Positions 27,164 through 36,104 of a stretch of 64,000 nt of DNA are shown here, in pieces. Numbering within the stretch: the first letter of the stretch is position 1; each line of letters opens with the position of its first letter. The DNA comes from a virus. The notes under the pieces are model-generated. The model was not told where the DNA came from. It saw only the letters and a list, made by a program, of their open reading frames with translations, and searched no databases. The stretch covers positions 62,001-126,000 of IMG/VR virus record IMGVR_UViG_3300023278_003531. One strand, given 5' to 3'. A program made the position numbers and the translations under genes.

Positions 27164-29460
27164 AAAAGATGTTCCTGAGCATCAGCGACTGCCTGGTCTG
27201 CATACCCATCTATCTTAGACGACCTGGCCAATGCATTTCGCAATCTTGCAACATCCACAGATGCGGTATCGTAAGAATCCTCTACATCTGGGGTATGGTG
27301 CATTAGATTACGTCGAGTATGTCCGACTAGGGAAGGAGGAAAAGCCTCGTTGGGTAGGTCCTTAGCGGCTACCTTGGACTTCTCCTTGTTTCCTTCCTCT
27401 GTCTCGTTTAGAATAACATCAAGAGCAGAGATTATCTTAGCAAGAGACATGTTACCCACAGTGTCTCCTACCGAGGCAGTGTTTCCTGGATTTTGAGGGC
27501 TGGAACCAGCAGGGCGACTTTTGTCCATGCTGTCCAGTGGGCGACAAATTTTATTCTTAGCATCCCAAATAGTGTCCTTAGGACAATCACTGGGGAGATT
27601 AAGTTTGCCAGCTGGAGCATCAACCAGTCCTTCTCTGTTTCCTGGGTTGGCATCAGCACTCTCATCTTCCGACTTACCCTTAAACGCACCCTTACGAGGC
27701 ATGCACTTTTTGGTAACAGGGTTCACGAACTGTCCCTCAGGACAACCAGGACCTCCCTTGTTACCCGGACCAGACGTGGTAGTCTGAGCCTCGTCCTCGG
27801 CGGACTTGGCTTTCTTCTTTTTCTTATTGTCTTTCTTGTCGTCTTTCTTATCTCCGTCTTTGCCCTTTTTCTTATCCAACATCTTCTGGATGAAGGGAGG
27901 TATGAATGCATCTTCCTCACTGGACTTCGTATTCTTACTGGAGTCTAGAGGATCACAATCTTGCTTATCCGCATTCCAGATAGTACCCTTAGGGCAATCC
28001 TGAGGCAGTCTAGCAGGTCTTCCCTCAGGCAAGGGAGTGATGTCTCTCTTAGCTGCTTTGCTAGTATCCATTTCGATGCACTTACGTGCACCGAAGTTGT
28101 ACATCTGGCCGGGAGGACACTGGAAATTAACAGGGTCTCTTCGACCCTCAGGCTGAACAGCCTGCTCTGTCTTGACAGCATCGTAAAATCCCTGCACCTT
28201 AGAGCAATTCTTAGACTCGGAACTCCATTCCATTCCAGGAGGGCAGGGTCCTTGATTTACCTCAGAAGACTGCTCCTTCTCATAGGAAGACATCCTCGCC
28301 GCAACAATCTCCTCACGAATAGGACGCATTAGGTCATTGATTACTTCAGCAAAATCTAAAGAAGTTTCAGCCTTAGCAAAATTATTGACCTCAATCTCAC
28401 ATGCCTTGGCACGTGCTAGAATCTTTCGTCTAAGTGATGCCTTCTCTGAGGAGGAGAGACCCTTCGCCTGGTTGAATCTGGACATCGCGTTTCTAACACG
28501 AGCGCAGGTGTCTAACGGAAACTTCCTCTTTCCAGGAACACCGAACGCACTGTCAGGCAGAGCATTACGCTGAGCGGATTTAATGGGCGCTGCAGACTCA
28601 TTACCTACCAAACTAGGAGAATCAACTGCGGTCGGGTCGTCGCCATACTCATAAACTTCCTGAGGAAGTGCGTGTCCAAAGTGCTGGGACTTATATCCCT
28701 TACCAGAAAACTCCTCAACTATATAACCAGCTACATCGTGAGAATGTACCTCGTCCCCATAACCCTCGACGGAAGTCTTACCATTACCAGACGCATCTAG
28801 TGTTACTAGATGGGTGTGGCCGTGAAGGGGATCGGGGGAAGTCATAGCAACCTTACCACTCAGATAACGTGCCAGCTCCTGCTTCTCATCCTCAGTAAGT
28901 GCTGCGGATGACATCAGGGTGTCCTTGTTTAGAGGGATACACTGCCTAAGCTTAAAATCAAAAAGCTGCTTAGGGGGGCACTGGAAATTAACAGTGTCTC
29001 GGCGGCCCTCAGGATCCATATTAACAATCTCCTGATGTCCCCCAGTTCCTGGAGCAGCTGCTTCTTCTACTACATACTCGTTAGCCTCAGTCATTGCAAA
29101 CTCATCGCTAGTCTCAGACTCTGCTTCTTCCAGAGTAACACATCGTCTCTGGATAAAAGAAAAAGTCGTGCCCGCTGAGCACGACTCCGGTTCATCCATA
29201 TCATCTGCGTCAATTGCGACCTCGGTCTGGGACAGAACCTCCACAGACGCGGTACCTCGCCACTCAGGGCCGTGATCAACATTCACACTTCGGCTCTCCA
29301 ACGTGTGATCAATGCTGCCCATGGGAAGACATCGACCACTTGCAGGATCCTTACGATGTCCTTCGGGACAGTCTTCGTTCAACTCAATAGCGAACTCTCT
29401 CATCTCTGTAAGAAAATCTAAAGGATTATTTCCCTCGTTTGATTTATTATTGTCGGTCAT
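27118..29460 (-). CDS. Head-module protein with repeated C-x12-C modules
   Basis: The 780-residue protein carries eight short modules with cysteines at 31/44, 94/107, 161/174, 406/419, 448/461, 489/502, 573/586 and 626/639, always exactly C-x12-C and mostly beginning CPxG or CPPx with an aromatic or Asn/Asp in the middle. Between them are a GHTHLVTLDASGNGKT...GDEVHSHDV histidine motif (213-243), an LPDSAFGVPGKRKFPLDTC helical domain (301-357) and a related partial copy near the C terminus (702-775), and a Lys-rich linker (529-551). It lies between portal and protease genes, so it is probably a virion or prohead component. I do not recognise the family as a whole. Confidence 0.7.
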   Translation of the reverse strand: MTDNNKSNEGNNPLDFLTEMREFAIELNEDCPEGHRKDPASGRCLPMGSIDHTLESRSVNVDHGPEWRGTASVEVLSQTEVAIDADDMDEPESCSAGTTFSFIQRRCVTLEEAESETSDEFAMTEANEYVVEEAAAPGTGGHQEIVNMDPEGRRDTVNFQCPPKQLFDFKLRQCIPLNKDTLMSSAALTEDEKQELARYLSGKVAMTSPDPLHGHTHLVTLDASGNGKTSVEGYGDEVHSHDVAGYIVEEFSGKGYKSQHFGHALPQEVYEYGDDPTAVDSPSLVGNESAAPIKSAQRNALPDSAFGVPGKRKFPLDTCARVRNAMSRFNQAKGLSSSEKASLRRKILARAKACEIEVNNFAKAETSLDFAEVINDLMRPIREEIVAARMSSYEKEQSSEVNQGPCPPGMEWSSESKNCSKVQGFYDAVKTEQAVQPEGRRDPVNFQCPPGQMYNFGARKCIEMDTSKAAKRDITPLPEGRPARLPQDCPKGTIWNADKQDCDPLDSSKNTKSSEEDAFIPPFIQKMLDKKKGKDGDKKDDKKDNKKKKKAKSAEDEAQTTTSGPGNKGGPGCPEGQFVNPVTKKCMPRKGAFKGKSEDESADANPGNREGLVDAPAGKLNLPSDCPKDTIWDAKNKICRPLDSMDKSRPAGSSPQNPGNTASVGDTVGNMSLAKIISALDVILNETEEGNKEKSKVAAKDLPNEAFPPSLVGHTRRNLMHHTPDVEDSYDTASVDVARLRNALARSSKIDGYADQAVADAQEHLLWHARQIIAANLGKS

Positions 29461-29477
29461 TTTCTAATGTCCTCCGT

Positions 29478-31355
29478 TTAACTAGATTTACTTGGCTTTG
29501 TTGGTTTTGTGTTTGGTTTTGTAGATTTAGCTCGGGGCTTACCCCGTCCCTTTCGAGGCCGACCCTCGCTCGGAGTTCCCGTAGGGGTTCTCTGAATGTT
29601 CTGAATATTCTTCTGCAGGGATTGGATCTGATCTTGCATGTTTTTCTGGAAATCTTTAAGATCATCTTCTGTAACTGTAGTAGGCTTACCCCCCGGAGTA
29701 CCATCGCTCGTAGGTGCAACAGCCCCGGGTGCAACCTTGGGGTTGTACGGAGATCCAATAATGCCCAGAACTCCTGCTTGAACTGCGGGCGACTCCTGGA
29801 GCATGTTAGCATACTCGTTAGAGAAGTCGAAACCAAGCTTCTCAATACCGGTTTCATAAGAAATGATTCTTCGATCAATCATACCCTGGATGACGCTCAT
29901 TAACATAATCTCATCCTTCAGAGTGTTCTCATCGAACCTAACCTTGGGATAACGATCGAAGCCCATTGCAAGTGCAACCTCTTCGTATTCGTGATCTATC
30001 CAACGTGTAACCACACGCCGGGCGTAATTAATCTCCTCAGCAAATGCCTTAGTGGCTGCCTCTATTGCCTTTGCGTTACCTGAAACCTCACCATCAATAA
30101 GGGCCCTAGTGACTCCCATGGACTGGCTTAGATCATCATTGACTTGTTCGAATTTACTCTGTCCTAGAATATTGTCAATCTCGGGAAAGGTGATCTTCTC
30201 TACCTCCAGGGTGTGGTTCCACACGACATCAAAACTCTTACTAGAAGTATCGAACAACTGAGCGATTGCTTCTAACTGGGACTGATCAGTAACCGGATGC
30301 TCATCATTACCAATAGTTATCTTAAGAATATAGTTTGTAATTCCATCCAAGGTGGAGAAATCTGCCTTCTTTAATTCTTCCTTGTAGCGAATATCATCCA
30401 AAGCCCTAGAAAGCTTAGGCTTGGGGTACCGCTCATAATCCTGACGTCGATAATCACACTTTCCTACCAACTCCGGTGGAAGCAGCACAGGTTTGTCCTT
30501 CTTTACCTGATCTTTAAGTTCTTTAGGTAGGCTGTTAAGAAAAGCCTTCTGCTCTTTAGTCAGCTTAGAAGTATTCTTAAGCATTTTTTTCAACTCTTTG
30601 AAAGCTTGAGGCTTAAGTAGAGTTTCTGTCTGGTTAAATAACAAAGGACCTTGGATAACTACTAATCTAGGATCTAGAATTGTGTATTGTAAGGGTATAA
30701 AAGCCTTAGACCATATTTTCTTAGCAGCGCCCCATTCCGTATGTGCTTGTAATTTCTGTAGATCAGAGGTAGTTGAGAACATATTAGCTTTGGCTACGCG
30801 CTTGATCGTCTTATCAAAATCTTCTGGCTTCAACTTAGGCGCAAACTTACCCGCAATCTTGAAGGTCCTTACAAGTCCTACTCTAAAGAAGTCAAAGAAT
30901 ATCTTCTCAACAGTTTCATGGAATCCAATCTCCCTAGTCCATGTATCATAAAAAAGTTTAATGGCGGGATCATCTATATCATTCTTAAAGCCCTTCGCGG
31001 CAAAGTTGGTTAGTGTGTCAATGACGGTGCCGATGTGTCCTTGAGAATGATAGGTATTAATTGCTGTATCGTAAAGCTGCTCGGGTCGTGCCTGTGTTAC
31101 TTGCGGCTTACCAATAAGTAGATCAACATCTACACGTCGAAGCCAATCTCGAGAAATATTACGACCGCCCGTCCAAAACTTCATAGGATGTGGGTCTCCG
31201 TCTTTTCCTGTAAGAAACGCTAACTCCTTAACACCCCTACCCTCGGGACCAACATCAATCTCCATGGAATGAGAACCATCACCATTATCCTCATAGGAGA
31301 GAACTTCAGCATTTTCTAGACCCGCATTAAGCTTCTCTTTAACATCGTCGGACAT
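29478..31355 (-). CDS. Portal protein
   Basis: The 625-residue protein directly follows the large terminase. It has the portal-like stretch DTAINTYHSQGHIGTVIDTL, a wing/stem region with PLQYTILDPRLVVIQGPLLF, and IPEIDN-type helices followed by YARRVVTRWIDHEYEEVALA near residues 450-480, as in many dodecameric portals. The C terminus is Pro/Gly/Lys-rich and disordered (RKGRGKPRAKSTKPNTKPTK). The ring forms the DNA entry vertex and binds the terminase. TerL stop and portal ATG adjoin. Confidence 0.85.
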   Translation of the reverse strand: MSDDVKEKLNAGLENAEVLSYEDNGDGSHSMEIDVGPEGRGVKELAFLTGKDGDPHPMKFWTGGRNISRDWLRRVDVDLLIGKPQVTQARPEQLYDTAINTYHSQGHIGTVIDTLTNFAAKGFKNDIDDPAIKLFYDTWTREIGFHETVEKIFFDFFRVGLVRTFKIAGKFAPKLKPEDFDKTIKRVAKANMFSTTSDLQKLQAHTEWGAAKKIWSKAFIPLQYTILDPRLVVIQGPLLFNQTETLLKPQAFKELKKMLKNTSKLTKEQKAFLNSLPKELKDQVKKDKPVLLPPELVGKCDYRRQDYERYPKPKLSRALDDIRYKEELKKADFSTLDGITNYILKITIGNDEHPVTDQSQLEAIAQLFDTSSKSFDVVWNHTLEVEKITFPEIDNILGQSKFEQVNDDLSQSMGVTRALIDGEVSGNAKAIEAATKAFAEEINYARRVVTRWIDHEYEEVALAMGFDRYPKVRFDENTLKDEIMLMSVIQGMIDRRIISYETGIEKLGFDFSNEYANMLQESPAVQAGVLGIIGSPYNPKVAPGAVAPTSDGTPGGKPTTVTEDDLKDFQKNMQDQIQSLQKNIQNIQRTPTGTPSEGRPRKGRGKPRAKSTKPNTKPTKPSKSS

Positions 31356-33200
31356 TTATCTCCCCTTCTTCTTCTTCGGCTTAGGTTTCAAAACTGCGGC
31401 TCCGCTTAGACGTACCTTCTTATCGTTCCCCGCCTCTGACATAACTCTTCTCTTGAAGGCATCGGGATCACGGGCTATTTCCATCTTATCCATTATAGCC
31501 TGAGGAATAACTCCTCCAAAAGCATCTTCCATCTCTAAGGATTCTTTATCGCGGCTTCGACCACGTACCACCCCTCCGTGGTGCATGATGTCCTCTGGCA
31601 TATCCTCTGTCCAGATCAAATCATAAATACAACGAGCTGCTAGAAAAAAAGCGGTGTAAAGATCCTTCTTCTGCTTCCCGTGACCTCCACCTTTAGGAAC
31701 ATCGAAATGCTGTTTTCCAGTAGGAGTCTCAGTAAGCTCGATAGATTGCATCTGGTTCTTCATATCCCTAATCGTGTGCCAAGAGTCCTCTTCAGGAATG
31801 GTACCGTCCGTTAATGCTTTCAGTTTTTCACTCTGGGGAACCGATGGGAATAGAATGTCTCGATGCTCTAGTAACCGTAAAGCGTCGTAATTAGATTCCG
31901 CAATGAACTCAGCAGAAAAATTGCACATCGTTAGCATATCACGACCTGCTTTTAACTGGTGAACCTCATCCTCGGGATCAAGTATGGGACCTGCTGTATG
32001 GTTGGTGGGATTCTCTGCAAGAATGTCTTTGATGGCGAGGCCGCCACCCTGGGAATCCATATAGATATGGGTAACATTGAATGCTGAGCAAAGGTCTTCG
32101 ATGGTTTGGGCCATCTTGGGAAAGGGTTGATTATGAATTTCTAATGCGTGAACGACTTTAGCGGGCTGTCCAATCTCTACAACCGCAATGGCAAAAGAGT
32201 CTTCACTTCTAGCAGGATCTATACCTAAACAATAAGACTTACCGGGAGATCCCGCAACCTGAGTTGAGAAAGATTTACTACTACATGCTTCCAACAGCGA
32301 CGCTCTGTAAAAAGCATCTGTGTCGGGAATAAAAGCAGCCTCGTATTCCATCCGGAACTCAAGGCTAGACATTTCTTTTCTTGCGGACTCAACGTTATCT
32401 TTATCGAGGAATCCGGTCTCTAGTAATTTATACGGAACTCTAAAAGCTGCGTACTTAGGATTACCTGCACGCATCTCATCACGGTAGATCTTGTACAGAT
32501 CATACATGTGATTAAAAGTGAAATAACCAGATGATGTAATTATAATTTGGTTGGCGCTGCTGTCAGCGTCCAGCTCCTCTTGGGTGATCAACCCACGCTT
32601 AAGAAGCTCCTTCTGCCTTTTGATCCTCTCTACATTCTCCATAGGATTGGCTACGGTAGCTGCCATAGGACGAATGACCATGTTAAAAATCTCGGGTGGA
32701 ATGTGGGGAAACTCATCACAAACAATAGTAAAGAAACGTGAACCACGAATCTTAGTACCGTCGCCTAGAGGTATCGCTTGTATTAACGACCCCGGCTTAC
32801 CCGCCACTGACTTAAATCTAATATAACAATTGTCTGATTGCTGGGTAGGTTTCTTCTCACACGCAGCTCGTAGGATCGGAGACCCTTGATACAAGCGCGT
32901 GCACTCATCAAAAATAAACTTAGATTGACGAAAAGTGGGTGCAATTAATCCTATCTTGTGTCCTGGATACAACATCCCTTTCAGTACAGCAAGCACAGCT
33001 TGGAGAAATGTTTTACCTGAACCACGACACATAATGGCGATGACGTTGCTCTTAGACCACATAGAGCGCAAGACTACTTTTTGGATTTTTGAAAGCTTGA
33101 GTCCCAATAGGTCTTCTGCTGCCATCTCGGGATATTCTCTATAGAACTCAATCAGCTCTGCTGCAGCTGATCTTAATTCCGGATCATCTTCGTTTAGCAT
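31356..33200 (-). CDS. terL: Terminase large subunit
   Basis: The 614-residue protein has the ATPase Walker A CRGSGKT at 58-64, an RQSK motif near 91, Walker B FFTIVCDE with D162/E163, a coupling SSGYFTF segment near 215, and a C-terminal RNase H-like nuclease domain starting GIDPARSEDSF near 328 with further acidic residues (YMDSQGGG, MLTMC). The end is a basic tail (KPKPKKKKGR). It packages DNA through the portal. Length and motif order are normal. Its start overlaps the small terminase candidate stop by one base. Confidence 0.95.
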   Translation of the reverse strand: MLNEDDPELRSAAAELIEFYREYPEMAAEDLLGLKLSKIQKVVLRSMWSKSNVIAIMCRGSGKTFLQAVLAVLKGMLYPGHKIGLIAPTFRQSKFIFDECTRLYQGSPILRAACEKKPTQQSDNCYIRFKSVAGKPGSLIQAIPLGDGTKIRGSRFFTIVCDEFPHIPPEIFNMVIRPMAATVANPMENVERIKRQKELLKRGLITQEELDADSSANQIIITSSGYFTFNHMYDLYKIYRDEMRAGNPKYAAFRVPYKLLETGFLDKDNVESARKEMSSLEFRMEYEAAFIPDTDAFYRASLLEACSSKSFSTQVAGSPGKSYCLGIDPARSEDSFAIAVVEIGQPAKVVHALEIHNQPFPKMAQTIEDLCSAFNVTHIYMDSQGGGLAIKDILAENPTNHTAGPILDPEDEVHQLKAGRDMLTMCNFSAEFIAESNYDALRLLEHRDILFPSVPQSEKLKALTDGTIPEEDSWHTIRDMKNQMQSIELTETPTGKQHFDVPKGGGHGKQKKDLYTAFFLAARCIYDLIWTEDMPEDIMHHGGVVRGRSRDKESLEMEDAFGGVIPQAIMDKMEIARDPDAFKRRVMSEAGNDKKVRLSGAAVLKPKPKKKKGR

Positions 33201-33874
33201 TAGTACCCGTCATCTTCCAGAACTTTATTTAGTTGCGCGGCGGTGTCATCCACCTCAGAAAGTAGTGACTGAACCCTGGCTTGCTGCTCACTCTTCTGCT
33301 GACGGTCGAACTGAACTACCAAATCAACGATGTTAACGTCTGAGTTGATTTTAGAATCTTTACGATCTACTCTCCGGCTGGACAGATTCTCTTTAGATAT
33401 TTGCTTACGTTTCCAAATCTTCTCTAGCGATTGCGATACTGCAATATGTGCCTGAGGGTCATTCTTTGTAGCCTGAAGCAATCTCATTTCCATTACGTCG
33501 CTTTTGGCTATTTCGAAGATATCATCCACATCGGCTGCGGTGGGCTCCTCGTTCTTGAAATCTGTCAGATAACTTACGACTATTCCTGTGAATCTCTTCT
33601 TCTCGGCAGGAGTGAAGACACCCCTCTGTGGAACAAGTCTCTTGATTAGATCGGGACTTAATTTGCGGCCCGCCGTAATTTCCTGCGCCTGGGCCTGATC
33701 CTCACCTTCCTCACCTAGGAGTTCGGGAACTAGAGGACCATCCTTTTGATACTGCTTTAGATTACTCCGGCTGTTAGCATTATTATAATTCTTACTGCCA
33801 GGATCTTTTTCTGCCTTTTTATCTAAATCTTTTTCGTCAATTTTAGGTTTCTTTGTCATAGGTTTGTCCGGCAC
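33200..33874 (-). CDS. Putative terminase small subunit
   Basis: The 224-residue protein immediately precedes terL with a 1-base overlap. NNANSRSNLKQYQKDG near residue 30 resembles the N-terminal motif of many small terminases, and helices at 90-215 end in a coiled coil (QQKSEQQARVQSLLSEVDDT). The start is uncertain: GTG at 33874 or ATG at 33859, neither with a good ribosome binding site, and both enclosed by hairpins. It would recognise the packaging site and stimulate TerL. Confidence 0.65.
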   Translation of the reverse strand: MPDKPMTKKPKIDEKDLDKKAEKDPGSKNYNNANSRSNLKQYQKDGPLVPELLGEEGEDQAQAQEITAGRKLSPDLIKRLVPQRGVFTPAEKKRFTGIVVSYLTDFKNEEPTAADVDDIFEIAKSDVMEMRLLQATKNDPQAHIAVSQSLEKIWKRKQISKENLSSRRVDRKDSKINSDVNIVDLVVQFDRQQKSEQQARVQSLLSEVDDTAAQLNKVLEDDGY

Positions 33875-33914
33875 AAACAGGTGTGAGAGGGAACTGTAGA
33901 CAGCTCGCCTCTCA
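33862..33914 (-). promoter_or_regulatory. Tandem hairpins over small terminase start
   Basis: On the minus strand GAGAGG-C-GAGCT...AGTTC-CCTCTC (33885-33914) forms an 11-13 pair stem with one bulge, followed at once by GTTTGT-GCCG-ACAAAC (33862-33878), which contains the GTG start. Occlusion of the initiation region is likely in the absence of another factor. Confidence 0.5.
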
Positions 33915-33943
33915 TCTAACTTACAATTTTTTTAATAGTTATT

Positions 33944-34441
33944 TCAACAAGGAGAGTGTCGGATTCGCTCTGTATGTCCTCTTTTCTCCAATTCCTTAAT
34001 CAACTTATCCTTCTCTTCGGGAGAACGCTGAATTAATTTAGTTGTCTTTGCCTTGTAACGTAAAAGCGGAGAATTAAAATCTAAAACCTTAACATATTCT
34101 ATCACCGACTGTATACGTTTTATAACACCCTCAATGTCACTAAAGACAGCACCTGCGGAGACCCTTAGAACTAAAATACCCGCATCTTCCCACAAACGTC
34201 GATCTCTATCCGAATCCCTACGCCTATTCACGGAAGATTTGTGCCAATTACCGTCTACCTCAACCGCTAGGTTTAGTTCTGGGGAATAAAAATCTAAAAT
34301 CCAATTAAGTACAGGTTCCTGAGATCTAAACGAATAACCCTCTAAACCCCGGGATAAGATATTCCAAAGTTTAGCCTCGGGGGGAGTTAGATTTTCACGA
34401 TATTTCGCTGCCATCTTTTCATTCCTACTAAAATATTTCAC
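33944..34441 (-). CDS. DUF559 / very-short-patch-repair-like endonuclease
   Basis: This 165-residue protein matches the DUF559 family of the PD-(D/E)xK superfamily: LTPPEAKLWNIL, FRSQEPVLNWILDFYSPELN, an AVEVDGNWH core with acidic residues, and DRDRRLWEDAGILVLRVSAG. D69-E78-D80-type residues are present. Such genes often act as free-standing mobile endonucleases in phages. It separates the small terminase from the NUMOD3 protein gene and ends in a Lys/Arg-rich tail. Confidence 0.8.
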   Translation of the reverse strand: MKYFSRNEKMAAKYRENLTPPEAKLWNILSRGLEGYSFRSQEPVLNWILDFYSPELNLAVEVDGNWHKSSVNRRRDSDRDRRLWEDAGILVLRVSAGAVFSDIEGVIKRIQSVIEYVKVLDFNSPLLRYKAKTTKLIQRSPEEKDKLIKELEKRGHTERIRHSPC

Positions 34442-34501
34442 TTATTCCCCCCTCCACGTCCTAGAGGTAAGTTAATTAAAACCATGTATTTTTCAATGTT
34501 A

Positions 34502-34990
34502 TCAATGGGATACAGCATTTTCAGCGGAGACGAATTTTTTCAAAAGGTGGACGCTGTCCAATAATTCTATTACTAGATCCTCCTGTGCGAAGATGGAGCT
34601 GCTGCTGTATTGGTATTTTATACACTCCTCGGGAACCGCTTCGATGGGTGTCGTCTCTATATATTTTCTAATATCCCGTAATTCCTTTTCGGACCTAACG
34701 TCCCGCATTGCTTGAAGTAATTTGACTTTATTCTTATCAAAAAATTCTTCAAAACCCGGATACTCCGATCTAATGGAAATAAAACGATCTAGACACTTCT
34801 GTTCCAATCCAAGAAGGCTTTCGGACAGTGCTGCGCGGTGTGCCACAGATTTGGATTTACCAGACATTGATTCACTAATTTTCTTTTTGGTACTGGGATC
34901 TTGTACCTGCCCCGTATGGGACACACTAATTTTATTTTTAGTTTCTTTAGAATGCTTGTAGCCGGGCTTACGCCCTTTAGCTCTAGTCAT
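34502..34990 (-). CDS. NUMOD3-containing protein, probable homing endonuclease relative
   Basis: The 162-residue protein starts at the ATG at 34990, one base after the NusG stop; the longer reading frame from 35089 would overlap nusG by about 100 bases. Residues 5-55 contain two NUMOD3-like helices, KHSKETKNKISVSHTGQ and STKKKISESMSGKSKSVAHR, DNA-binding elements normally found in GIY-YIG and HNH homing enzymes. No nuclease domain is visible in the remainder, which is helical and acidic. It may be a decayed homing gene or a repurposed DNA-binding protein. Confidence 0.65.
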   Translation of the reverse strand: MTRAKGRKPGYKHSKETKNKISVSHTGQVQDPSTKKKISESMSGKSKSVAHRAALSESLLGLEQKCLDRFISIRSEYPGFEEFFDKNKVKLLQAMRDVRSEKELRDIRKYIETTPIEAVPEECIKYQYSSSSIFAQEDLVIELLDSVHLLKKFVSAENAVSH

Positions 34991-34991
34991 T

Positions 34992-35525
34992 TTAGATATC
35001 CTGTACGACGGTATTTTGCAATTCACTCTTCCGCTCCACAAGGTCCTCCTTAAGGTCCTGATCCACCCCTTTACCCAAAAGCTGGGCACCTACTCGAACC
35101 TTGACCATTCCACCGCCGACGGATTTTACCTTCGCCTCAAAACCAGCGAAAGGCCCCTCGAGCAGAACTACAGTATCACCTTTCCTATACCTACTGGTCT
35201 TAATGTCCACAAGAAGTTTACCTTGGTTCTCTTCCATAATACGAATTTCATCCTCGGCAACGATACCGGGGTGATGGGTTGTTATCCAAGGACACTGACT
35301 CATTTTATGAAAAACTTGATCAGGATTATCATATCTGACAAAGAGATACCCCTCATATAGGGGGCTATCCTTAACTCTAACCCCCCGCTTGGTCACGATC
35401 TCCTGCTTTATCTGGGGGTAAAAATACTTATCTATTTCGGGGACATTCTTCCGTATGTGCGCGATAACGTTCTCGTATCTGTTCCTCTTGATTGACCAGG
35501 AATGCCATCGTTTTGCAGTATCCAT
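34992..35525 (-). CDS. NusG/RfaH-like transcription elongation factor
   Basis: The 177-residue protein has an N-terminal NGN-like domain: WHSWSIKRNRYENVIAHI, KYFYPQIKQE, SPLYEGYLFVRYDNPDQVFH, and PWITTHHPGIVAEDEIRIME. A KOW domain follows at about 120-155 (YRKGDTVVLLEGPFAGFEAK). Domain order and length equal bacterial NusG, so it should bind RNA polymerase and raise processivity or couple to ribosomes on phage late genes. It has its own promoter upstream and a GGGGAG ribosome binding site. The specialisation of the NGN sequence suggests an RfaH-like, selective role. Confidence 0.85.
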   Translation of the reverse strand: MDTAKRWHSWSIKRNRYENVIAHIRKNVPEIDKYFYPQIKQEIVTKRGVRVKDSPLYEGYLFVRYDNPDQVFHKMSQCPWITTHHPGIVAEDEIRIMEENQGKLLVDIKTSRYRKGDTVVLLEGPFAGFEAKVKSVGGGMVKVRVGAQLLGKGVDQDLKEDLVERKSELQNTVVQDI

Positions 35526-35550
35526 ATCTATCTCCCCGTCTCTAAAAACA

Positions 35551-35579
35551 ATTATAATAGGTATTTACGAAATACGCAA
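35551..35579 (-). promoter_or_regulatory. Sigma70-type promoter with dyad in spacer
   Basis: Minus strand: TTGCGT (35574-35579), 17-base spacer, perfect TATAAT (35551-35556). The spacer and -35 edge contain the inverted repeat GTATTT-CGT-AAATAC (35561-35575), a possible operator. It drives the NusG paralogue and the genes after it. Confidence 0.7.
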
Positions 35580-35587
35580 GCCAATTA

Positions 35588-36094
35588 TTACTTTTTCTTG
35601 TTTTCTTCTGCGGATTTACGATTCTCACGCATGTTTAGTATGTCCGTCGCGGATGCTAAAAAGCCCGGAATGAAGTCCCTATCCTCCCCGCGGGCCTCAG
35701 CTTCGGGGTTAGCTACCTTAGTGGATTTACCACAGTCTTCACAATATTTCATGTAAGTATGCTCTGATCCATAACTCTCATGTCCACATTCCGCACACGC
35801 TACTAGAACATTGGTTCTGTGAGAACGAACTACCCTCTTCTTGGGAAACGTGAAAGGTAGTCTATCCAGGATATGCTTATTCTTATCATTATGCTCATGT
35901 ATCATATTCTTGTACTTGGAAGAACCCATCTCCTGCTCAAGGGCGGATTCTCTGCGAGAGATTCCCGGATCCAGCTCTTTACCCATAAGTTCCGGATTCG
36001 ACTTAGCGATCTGCTCGCCAACCTTTTTAGAATCTCTCTTTATAGCATCTACGTTAATCGTAGTCTTGGGTTTATTACTCTTCTTCTTGGGCAC
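35588..36094 (-). CDS. Zinc-ribbon protein
   Basis: The 168-residue protein has a C-terminal zinc ribbon, CAECGHESYGSEHTYMKYCE with a second CEDC pair (residues about 110-135), after a Lys-rich helical N terminus and FPKKRVVRSHRTN. The rest is charged and likely disordered. The ribbon may contact RNA polymerase, nucleic acid or another protein. It immediately precedes the NusG promoter region; a regulatory role is an inference only. Confidence 0.65.
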   Translation of the reverse strand: MPKKKSNKPKTTINVDAIKRDSKKVGEQIAKSNPELMGKELDPGISRRESALEQEMGSSKYKNMIHEHNDKNKHILDRLPFTFPKKRVVRSHRTNVLVACAECGHESYGSEHTYMKYCEDCGKSTKVANPEAEARGEDRDFIPGFLASATDILNMRENRKSAEENKKK

Positions 36095-36104
36095 GAAATA
36101 CTCC

